Source: Bacteroidales bacterium (GTDB lineage: Bacteria; Bacteroidota; Bacteroidia; Bacteroidales; UBA7960). From it: a DNA stretch of 5,088 bases. Positions 1-5,088 of the stretch are shown one piece after another. The DNA is taken from NCBI GenBank assembly GCA_003553005.1, contig PUPG01000206.1, forward strand, positions 1 through 5,088. The letters are read 5' to 3'. Position 1 is the stretch's first letter; each line of letters opens with the position of its first letter. The position numbers were made by a program, and so were the translations under genes. Below the pieces are notes generated by a model. It had not been told where the DNA came from and did no database searches. It saw only the letters and a program-made list of their open reading frames with translations.

Positions 1-106
1 CGCCAACCTCCTCAATGGTTTTAAGCTTTTTAGCCCTTATGGCATCTTCAATTTCCTGCCGGGTGATCTCGTTGCAGGTACAGATGATTTCGTCCTTGTT
101 GCTCAT
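1..106 (-). CDS. BFD-like [2Fe-2S]-binding protein, N-terminal part (cut by window edge)
   Basis: Reading the minus strand from the ATG at 106-104 gives 35 codons open to the window edge. The product begins MSNKDEIICTCNEITRQEIE and continues with a helical DAIRAKKLKTIEEVG stretch. The Cys9-x-Cys11 pair after a short hydrophobic strand, followed by 'NEIT..EI..AI' and 'KT.EEVG', is the first half of the BFD-like [2Fe-2S] fold (bacterioferritin-associated ferredoxin, also found in NirB and NifU). The family's second pair, usually C-x2-C, would lie beyond the window and cannot be checked. Free-standing members of about 60-80 residues are cytosolic electron carriers. Bfd is known to reduce the mineral in bacterioferritin to release Fe(II). 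The gene diverges from a ferritin, which supports an iron-mobilising role by inference. No good ribosome-binding site adjoins the start, but purine-rich hexamer repeats lie 22 bases upstream. A longer protein carrying this domain at its N-terminus cannot be excluded. Confidence 0.8.
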   Translation of the reverse strand, partial: MSNKDEIICTCNEITRQEIEDAIRAKKLKTIEEVG

Positions 107-117
107 CGTGCGTTCAT

Positions 118-130
118 TTAAGATGCTTAA
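118..130. repeat. Short inverted repeat TTAAG-ATG-CTTAA next to the hexamer array
   Basis: The arms TTAAG (118-122) and CTTAA (126-130) are perfect reverse complements around a 3-base spacer. The right arm overlaps the first two bases of the hexamer array. On the minus strand the element sits 12-24 bases upstream of the BFD-like start codon. It could be a weak hairpin in that leader or a half-site for a regulator. It is short and AT-rich, so chance is a fair explanation. Confidence 0.3.
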
Positions 131-212
131 CCTCAACCTCAACCTCAACCTCAACCTCAACCTTAACCTCAACCTTAACCTCAACCTCAACCTCAACCTC
201 AACCTCAACCTT
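129..212. repeat. Hexamer tandem repeat, 14 units of AACCTY
   Basis: Fourteen uninterrupted 6-base units fill 84 bases. Eleven are AACCTC and three are AACCTT (159-164, 171-176 and 207-212). There are no insertions or deletions, so the period is exact. On the minus strand the units read GAGGTT or AAGGTT, a purine-rich series that lies 22 bases upstream of the BFD-like start codon. The array is bordered by TTAA at both ends (127-130 and 211-214). Such short, near-perfect arrays change length by replication slippage. A six-base unit in non-coding DNA would change spacing or leader length rather than reading frame. In the plus direction it translates as alternating Leu-Asn, which is only a consequence of the repeat. 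The function is unknown. Confidence 0.97.
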
Positions 213-234
213 AAAAAATCACGCTAAAGTTATG

Positions 235-242
235 TAATTTTG
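235..242 (+). promoter_or_regulatory. Candidate -7 box of the ferritin promoter (TAATTTTG)
   Basis: TAATTTTG matches the Bacteroidota -7 consensus TAnnTTTG at all fixed positions. No clear TTTG or TTG -33 element lies 19-21 bases upstream, because that space is taken by the end of the hexamer array and an A-run. If it is used, the ferritin leader would be about 125 bases long. It is a weak prediction based on one box in an AT-rich region. Confidence 0.3.
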
Positions 243-374
243 TTTAGGTGCCCATCCGTTTAAACAGCATTTTTTATTAACCAGGTAAATCTTTCTTTTG
301 TGAAACACTAAACAATTCCGCATCAAGCTTGTTTCGTCTTATAAAAAACCATTAAACCCAAAAAACGATAGATT

Positions 375-866
375 ATGTTGTCAACAAAAATGCTAAACAT
401 CCTGAATGACCAGGTTGCAAAAGAAGTATACGCATCACACCTGTATATGGCCATGGCTTCATGGGCAGAGAATGAAGGTCTCGCAGGAATCGCTGATTGG
501 TTTTATGCCCAATCGGAGGAAGAGCGTGAACATATGTTGAAATTTATCCGCTACATCAACGAACGTGGTGGCCATGCTGAGATTCCCCTGGTGGAAAAAC
601 CCCCAAAGGATTTTCCCGGGGTAAAAGAAGCTTTTGATGCTGCCCTGGACCATGAGAAAATGGTTTCTGCTGCCATTAACGATATTGCCGCACTGGCTTT
701 TGAGGAAAAAGACTTTGCGACCCACAACTGGATCCAGTGGTTCATTGAAGAACAGCGCGAAGAAGAAGATTCCGTACAAGGTATCATTGACAAGCTTGAG
801 TTGCTTGGCAAACATGGCTTGTACGTGTTTGACCGCGACATCATGAACATGCGTGGCGACCACTAA
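375..866 (+). CDS. ftnA: Non-heme bacterial ferritin (FtnA type)
   Basis: The product is a complete 163-residue ferritin that oxidises Fe(II) and stores it as a ferric mineral inside a 24-subunit cytosolic shell. All residues known from E. coli FtnA occur at the same numbers: Glu17, Glu50, His53, Glu94 and Gln127 for the di-iron ferroxidase sites A and B, Glu49, Glu126 and Glu130 for site C, and the conserved Tyr24. The sequence fits a four-helix bundle plus a short fifth helix near 'KLELLGKHGLYVFDRD' (140-155). No heme-ligating Met at the bacterioferritin position is evident, and spacing and length follow FtnA rather than Bfr. The ATG at 375 fits the family's usual N-terminus. It is preceded by an A-rich leader (AAAAAACGATAGATT) with no Shine-Dalgarno pairing, which is normal in Bacteroidota. 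The BFD-like gene lies divergently upstream, and an intrinsic terminator follows 93 bases after the stop, so the gene is probably monocistronic. Confidence 0.97.
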   Translation: MLSTKMLNILNDQVAKEVYASHLYMAMASWAENEGLAGIADWFYAQSEEEREHMLKFIRYINERGGHAEIPLVEKPPKDFPGVKEAFDAALDHEKMVSAAINDIAALAFEEKDFATHNWIQWFIEEQREEEDSVQGIIDKLELLGKHGLYVFDRDIMNMRGDH

Positions 867-926
867 AAGTTAGCCGATCAGCGCAAGCAATAATCGATTG
901 CAGACTGGCGTTGTTGCTTTACTGGC

Positions 927-943
927 TCTTCGATCATCGAAGA
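927..943. repeat. Imperfect palindrome TCTTCGAT-C-ATCGAAGA in the ferritin 3' region
   Basis: The arms TCTTCGAT (927-934) and ATCGAAGA (936-943) are perfect 8-base reverse complements around one base. As RNA it would form a 7-base-pair stem with a three-base TCA loop. It lies between the ferritin stop codon and the terminator hairpin and has no T-tract of its own, so it is not a terminator. It may protect the 3' end of the ferritin transcript or be a protein-binding site. The symmetry is clear but the role is not known. Confidence 0.45.
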
Positions 944-959
944 AGGATTCAACAAGCTT

Positions 960-990
960 AAGCCGGGGTTTTTACTCCGGCTTTTTTTTT
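960..990 (+). terminator. Rho-independent terminator after the ferritin gene
   Basis: The arm AAGCCGGGG (960-968) pairs with CTCCGGCTT (975-983). This includes one G-T pair and leaves a T-rich loop that may close by one further T-A pair. The stem runs straight into nine T residues (982-990). The strong GC stem plus T-run is a textbook intrinsic terminator for plus-strand transcription. It should end the ferritin message and insulate the tamB-like gene downstream. Confidence 0.93.
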
Positions 991-1046
991 GTAAATTAGG
1001 CCTGAGAACTTACGATGCCCTGTGGTGCATGGGTTTATTTATAACC

Positions 1047-1051
1047 GGGAG
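1047..1051 (+). promoter_or_regulatory. Ribosome-binding site (GGGAG) that favours the 1059 start
   Basis: GGGAG lies 7 bases before the ATG at 1059 and 10 bases before the in-frame ATG at 1062. It supports one of this ATG pair over the further in-frame ATG at 1029, which has no such site and would add ten residues, MGLFITGSSA, that do not look like part of the anchor. Confidence 0.5.
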
Positions 1052-1058
1052 CAGTGCT

Positions 1059-4000
1059 ATGATGAACTTTTTTCGCAGGCTGATCAAATGGATGTGGCGT
1101 GGCCTGCTGCTTTTGTTGCTTTTAATCCTGGCCATTGTCGTGGCCTTGCAGTTTCCCGCCGTGCAAACAAGACTGGCAGCCTACGTGACGGCTCAACTAT
1201 CCGCAAGGACCGGTACCGAAATCGCGATCAGTCGTGTGGGGATCCGGCTCCCAAGGTCAGTGAGCCTCAAAGAGGTGTATGTGGAAGACTTGCAGGCCGA
1301 TACCTTGTTGTATGCGGGTGAGCTGAATATTGATGTCTACCTCAGCGGACTGCTCCGGAACCACGTGGAAGTGAGAACCCTGAATCTCAGGGATGCTACG
1401 GTGTACATGACCCGGCTTGAGCCCGACACCCTGTTCAACTATGATCAGCTGATCCGTGCAATGGGCAGTGCGACTGACGACAGTGGGGCCAGCCACAATG
1501 ATGCGGCAGTAGCGGACTCACATTTATCCAGTGTTCAGCAAGGCGATACAGCCCATCCGCCTGACCAATCCGCACAAAAGGAATCGAACAGTGCGCCAGC
1601 CTGGACTTTTGATCTGGGCGCCATCAAGCTGGACAATATCCGTTTTCGTTACGCAGACTATTTTTCCGGACTGGACTTCCAGTTGCAGCTGCAGCAAATC
1701 CATACTACCGTAGATGCACTGGATCTGGGTGATGGCCGCTATGCATTAGGTGAAACCCTGATTGCAGGCGGTCATTTGCGTTATCATTCCAGTGAGCGTG
1801 GCCGGCCACCTCCTGAGCGGGAAGAAGAACCGGGAGTGCCCCCGGATGTGGCCCTGGCAAAGCTGCAGCTGGAGCAGGTAGACTTTTTGTATACCGAGGA
1901 CGCACAAGCTGTTTTTGAGATTGCGCTGGATCAACTGTCGCTTACCCCGGGAGATCTTGACCTGCAAGACATGCGTTTTGCGGTTGACACGTTTTCTGCA
2001 GACATTCCAATGACTGCCGCAGCAGGGATGCGCTTCGAGCAAGTCCGGCTGGAAGTGACGGATGCCTTTTACGGGCCGGATACGATTCGGGCTGACCTGA
2101 AGCACCTGGCACTAACCAAAGATGATGGACTGCACGTCAAGCGATTTGCCGCAGGCATTCATTCAGGCCGCCATACCCGGATCAGCAACCTGCACCTGGA
2201 AACCGGTGAATCCCTGCTTGACGCAGATGTCTTCGCCGGCTTGCCGCTGACTGGCACCTTCGACCTGCACGCGAACGTACCTGTCGATGTAGATGTCCGT
2301 ACAGCTAAGATCGGCAGGGATGTAAGCAACCTCCTGCCTGAGCTTGCCTTGCTCTTCCCGGATGACGAAGCACCACCACTGGAGATGACGCTCCGGGCCA
2401 AAGGCCAGCTGGGTGACTTGCAAATGGATACCCTGAACCTGGTGGTGGCTGACCGGCTTTCAATGCATGCAGCCGGACAAATCAGGGGGTATCCTGACCT
2501 GGAAAATCTTGGCTTTGACTTGCCGGTCATGCATGTCTCTGTCCATCCTCCCAGGCTTATGGCATACCTTCCCGAAGAAAACCGGCCACATGGCCTGACC
2601 CTGCCTCCCGAAATGGATATGCAGGCTGCGCTTTCCGGTAGGTTGAAGGATTTTCAGGCAGATATGGAACTTGCCTCCGCATTTTTTGATGCCGATGCCG
2701 CCTTTTCCTACCAGGAAACAGAAGAAGAGATTCCTGAATGGCAGGGAAACCTGAAAATCACCGGGAGTCAACCCCTGGCACTCATTGGCGAGGATGAGCT
2801 GTTGCAGGATCTGTCGGCGAGCCTGCAAGCCAGTGGAAAGGGCTTTGCCCCTGAAAGCATGGATTTGGAGCTGGATTTGCATGTTGACTCCCTCAGGTTC
2901 AATGATTACACTTACCGCTCCCTGGCGGTTCTGGTCAATGGTGCGGAAGGGCTTTTCGAGACAGCCTTGCGCTATGATGATGAACACCTGGTCGTGGACC
3001 TGGAAACAGAGGTCTTTCTTGGCGCTGAACAGCCTGAACTGGCTCTCAACTGGAAGCTGGACCATCTCAATGCCAATGCACTGCACCTTACGGAAGAGAT
3101 GATCGCCGTACAAACGCATCTCGAAGGCTCCTTTACCATGAAAAAACCGGATTTCCCGGATGGCTGGCTATACGTGCACGATACCCATGTGCTCCTCGAC
3201 AGAGACGTGTATCACCTGGACAGCCTGCACATCAATACCAATACCAACGACGCCTATTATTTTGCGGAAATATTCGCCCCCATGCTGGAAGGGCGATACC
3301 AGGGAAACGTGTCCCCTGCAGCCATTCCCTCAGCCCTGGCAGACCATGCCTTAACCTACCTGGGTATGGAGAGGGACCCGGATGAAGGTTACATTTATGT
3401 GGATGACCCTGAAATCCCGGATCAGCATTTTGAACTCTCCCTGACCATCCGGCCATCGCCCTACTTTCACGAGCTGCTGTTTCCTCAGATTCAATCATTT
3501 GAACCAATCAGCCTGCAAGCCCGGTTTAATGGTACTGAGCGCTTGCTGGCAATGGATGCCAAAATGCCGGAAATGATCTTTGGCGGCTGGCACATCAGGG
3601 ATTTGTCCCTGGAGGCGGGCTCCGACACGGAGATGCTCGACTTTTCCTTTCAGGTCCCGGAACTGACAAGCGATGCCCTGACCATAAAAGATTTCCAAAC
3701 CTCAGGGTCATTCAGGGAGCAGGTGCTTGACTTTCGCGTGGCATTTTCCGACATGCAGGATCAATCCTGGCTGGATCTTGCCGGAAGCCTGAAACAGGAT
3801 GTGGAGTATACCGAACTGAAACTGGATACCGCCATCACGGTAAACAGGGAAGACTGGCAGATCGATCCCGGAAATTACCTGAGGGTCTTTGCACAAAAGA
3901 TTGAGGCCAGTGACCTGCGCATCCATCAAGAAGAAAAAGAGATCGCGATCAGCAGCAAAGAAGGAGAAGGTGATGCTTCTCCATTGCAATTGTCCTTGCA

Positions 4001-5088
4001 AAATATCGACATCGGCAAGTTTGACCTTTTGGGGGGCGAGGCCCTTGCTCAAGGCGTCATTGATGGCTATGTCGTACTGCACGATCTATATAATGACTTC
4101 GCGTTTACCGCAGACCTGCACGTAGATAACCTTGGCTATGGCGGAGATGCCATCGGGGATGTGGCGCTGCTCGTAAAGAGTCCCGAGCCCGGCTTCTACC
4201 AGGTGGATGCTTCCGTCAGCGGATACGGCAACCGGATCGACCTCACGGGAACCTACGAACAGGCTGAGGCAGATTTCATGGATTTTGAACTCAAGCTGGA
4301 GAACCTGGAACTGGCTACGCTCGAAGCGCTTACATTCGAGCAGCTGTCAGATATGGAAGGGCAGATATCCGGAGCTTTGCATATCGTGGGTGAACCGGCA
4401 AACCCGGAGATTGACGGTGCCGTGCATTTCGACCAGGTCGGCTTCCATGCCGCATTCCTCAACGCCAGGTATGCCATCCCCGAAGAGACCATTGCCTTCG
4501 ATCAGCATCAGGTCCGGTTCAGCAACTTCACCCTGCTCGACAGGAGCGAACGGCCCGCCAGCCTGGATGGTACCATCAGCATGCACGACTTGTCAGACAT
4601 TTCCTTTGACCTGAACCTGACCTCTTCCAACTTCCTGCTGCTGGATATTCCCAGGGATGCCAACGACTTGTTTTTTGGTCGTTTGCTGATCGATACGGAC
4701 CTGAGCATGACCGGCGACATGGTCAGGCCGGTAATCGAAGGCAGACTGAAACTGAACCAAGGGTCTAACTTCACTTTCATCCCACCACAATATATGCCCG
4801 AGGCCATCGGGGATGAGGGGGTTGTGGAGTTTATGGCCGTATATGAGGATGTGTTTACCGAATTGGCGCTGCGGCCGGAAGAAACTGAGCCGATGCAGTC
4901 TGCCTTTCAAAACCTGGATATCAGTGTGAACGTGGAGATCGATCCGTCTACCGATGTGCGCATTCTGATCGATGAGGTGGCGGGAGATGTCCTGGAGATC
5001 CAGGGCGGTGGCCTGATCACCTATGGCGTGGATCCCGGTGGCCGGATCAGTCTGGCCGGACAATACGAGATCGCCCGGGGTGCATACC
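1059..5088 (+). CDS. tamB: TamB-like translocation and assembly module protein (DUF490), C-terminus beyond window
   Basis: One frame runs 1343 codons to the window edge without a stop. TamB proteins are AsmA-like, inner-membrane-anchored, beta-rich periplasmic bridges that work with a BamA-superfamily partner in outer-membrane protein assembly and lipid transport. Residues 1-14 are basic (FFRRLIKWMWR), followed by a single membrane anchor at about 15-32 (LLLLLLLILAIVV). Then comes an AsmA-like N-terminal part with 'PAVQTRLAAYV' and 'LSARTGTEIAISRVGI'. The middle is repetitive beta-strand sequence. Polar, probably flexible stretches occur at about 136-181 (Ser, Asp, Gln) and 244-263 (Pro, Glu). 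The TamB domain begins near 1075, with 'GALHIVGEPANPEIDG' at 1105-1120, and reaches 'IDPSTDVRILID' (1294-1305) and 'GGRISLAGQYEIARGAY' (1327-1343). Bacteroidota homologues usually have roughly 1400-1700 residues, so probably a modest C-terminal part is missing. The gene is probably transcribed alone, because a terminator precedes it by about 70 bases. TTG (989-991) with TACGATGC (1011-1018) is a poor promoter candidate. No TamA-like partner is visible in the window. Confidence 0.93.
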   Translation, partial: MMNFFRRLIKWMWRGLLLLLLLILAIVVALQFPAVQTRLAAYVTAQLSARTGTEIAISRVGIRLPRSVSLKEVYVEDLQADTLLYAGELNIDVYLSGLLRNHVEVRTLNLRDATVYMTRLEPDTLFNYDQLIRAMGSATDDSGASHNDAAVADSHLSSVQQGDTAHPPDQSAQKESNSAPAWTFDLGAIKLDNIRFRYADYFSGLDFQLQLQQIHTTVDALDLGDGRYALGETLIAGGHLRYHSSERGRPPPEREEEPGVPPDVALAKLQLEQVDFLYTEDAQAVFEIALDQLSLTPGDLDLQDMRFAVDTFSADIPMTAAAGMRFEQVRLEVTDAFYGPDTIRADLKHLALTKDDGLHVKRFAAGIHSGRHTRISNLHLETGESLLDADVFAGLPLTGTFDLHANVPVDVDVRTAKIGRDVSNLLPELALLFPDDEAPPLEMTLRAKGQLGDLQMDTLNLVVADRLSMHAAGQIRGYPDLENLGFDLPVMHVSVHPPRLMAYLPEENRPHGLTLPPEMDMQAALSGRLKDFQADMELASAFFDADAAFSYQETEEEIPEWQGNLKITGSQPLALIGEDELLQDLSASLQASGKGFAPESMDLELDLHVDSLRFNDYTYRSLAVLVNGAEGLFETALRYDDEHLVVDLETEVFLGAEQPELALNWKLDHLNANALHLTEEMIAVQTHLEGSFTMKKPDFPDGWLYVHDTHVLLDRDVYHLDSLHINTNTNDAYYFAEIFAPMLEGRYQGNVSPAAIPSALADHALTYLGMERDPDEGYIYVDDPEIPDQHFELSLTIRPSPYFHELLFPQIQSFEPISLQARFNGTERLLAMDAKMPEMIFGGWHIRDLSLEAGSDTEMLDFSFQVPELTSDALTIKDFQTSGSFREQVLDFRVAFSDMQDQSWLDLAGSLKQDVEYTELKLDTAITVNREDWQIDPGNYLRVFAQKIEASDLRIHQEEKEIAISSKEGEGDASPLQLSLQNIDIGKFDLLGGEALAQGVIDGYVVLHDLYNDFAFTADLHVDNLGYGGDAIGDVALLVKSPEPGFYQVDASVSGYGNRIDLTGTYEQAEADFMDFELKLENLELATLEALTFEQLSDMEGQISGALHIVGEPANPEIDGAVHFDQVGFHAAFLNARYAIPEETIAFDQHQVRFSNFTLLDRSERPASLDGTISMHDLSDISFDLNLTSSNFLLLDIPRDANDLFFGRLLIDTDLSMTGDMVRPVIEGRLKLNQGSNFTFIPPQYMPEAIGDEGVVEFMAVYEDVFTELALRPEETEPMQSAFQNLDISVNVEIDPSTDVRILIDEVAGDVLEIQGGGLITYGVDPGGRISLAGQYEIARGAY

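Larger units (their letters stand above)
107..374. other. Divergent intergenic control region between the BFD-like gene and the ferritin gene
   Basis: These 268 bases separate two start codons that point away from each other, so promoters for both genes should lie here. The BFD-proximal half is filled by a hexamer tandem array. The ferritin-proximal half is AT-rich and unique. It contains a TAnnTTTG match at 235-242 and an 8-base palindrome GTTTAAAC at 258-265. I looked for a Fur-type inverted repeat and did not find a convincing one. No RNA gene is visible. Confidence 0.6.

Noticed and set aside
129..212. CRISPR array or telomere-like end
   Set aside because: The units are six bases with no spacers, which excludes CRISPR. 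The sequence continues as normal genes on both sides, and AACCTC is not the CCCTAA-type telomere repeat.
15..227. Plus-strand 70-codon open frame ending in a long Leu-Asn repeat
   Set aside because: It runs antisense through the well-supported BFD-like gene and then through the hexamer array. Any frame of a stop-free hexamer repeat stays open, and the alternating Leu-Asn tail is the repeat translated, not a protein family I recognise.
459..863. Minus-strand 134-codon frame opposite the ferritin gene
   Set aside because: The ferritin frame has every active-site residue in place. The antisense product has no recognisable motif and no leader of its own. The overlapping frames at 551-850 (minus) and 634-846 (plus) fail for the same reason.
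1022..1321. Plus-strand 99-codon frame starting before the tamB-like gene
   Set aside because: It is out of frame with the anchor-containing TamB N-terminus, lacks hydrophobic or domain structure, and ends inside the gene.
2460..3119. Minus-strand 219-codon frame inside the tamB-like gene
   Set aside because: It is the longest antisense frame, but it lies wholly within a continuous, family-consistent TamB frame. Its product shows no domain, and such shadows are expected opposite GC-balanced genes rich in CTG, GAC and CAG codons. The frames at 3708-4082 and 4593-5063 are the same.
1059..5088. Possible frameshift or a new multi-gene system in the long unlisted stretch
   Set aside because: Translating the whole stretch by eye gave a single open frame with TamB features at both ends. 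It is one very large known-family gene cut by the window, not several small genes.

Overview
The window looks like a chromosomal segment of a Bacteroidota bacterium. Three things point there: a very long TamB-type protein of the Bacteroidota style (N-terminal anchor, then 'VEVRTLNL...FNYDQLI'-type repeats), a short leader without Shine-Dalgarno pairing before the ferritin gene, and a match to the Bacteroidota -7 promoter box (TAnnTTTG). The order and genus cannot be fixed from the sequence alone. Base composition looks balanced in the genes and AT-rich between them.

Layout. (1) Positions 1-106, minus strand: the first 35 codons of a small BFD-like [2Fe-2S] protein, cut by the window edge. (2) Positions 107-374: a divergent intergenic region. 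It holds a striking tandem array of 14 hexamers (AACCTC, with three AACCTT variants) at 129-212, and a possible ferritin promoter. (3) Positions 375-866, plus strand: a complete non-heme ferritin with every ferroxidase-centre residue in place. (4) Positions 867-1058: an imperfect palindrome followed by a strong intrinsic terminator. (5) Positions 1059-5088, plus strand: one uninterrupted reading frame of 1343 codons, still open at the window edge. It encodes a TamB (DUF490) envelope protein that lacks only its C-terminal end here. I translated it codon by codon and found no stop or frameshift.

How the genes fit together. The BFD-like protein and the ferritin face away from each other across one shared control region, which suggests an iron storage and iron release pair. 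The ferritin oxidises and stores Fe(II). A BFD-type ferredoxin could deliver electrons to release the iron, by analogy with the Bfd-Bfr pair. The tamB-like gene lies beyond the ferritin terminator, so it is probably transcribed separately and has an unrelated job in outer-envelope biogenesis.

There is no mobile element, CRISPR array, RNA gene or obviously new multi-gene system in the window. The feature most worth a second look is the hexamer array. It would lie in, or just upstream of, the leader of the BFD-like gene and could tune its expression by copy number.
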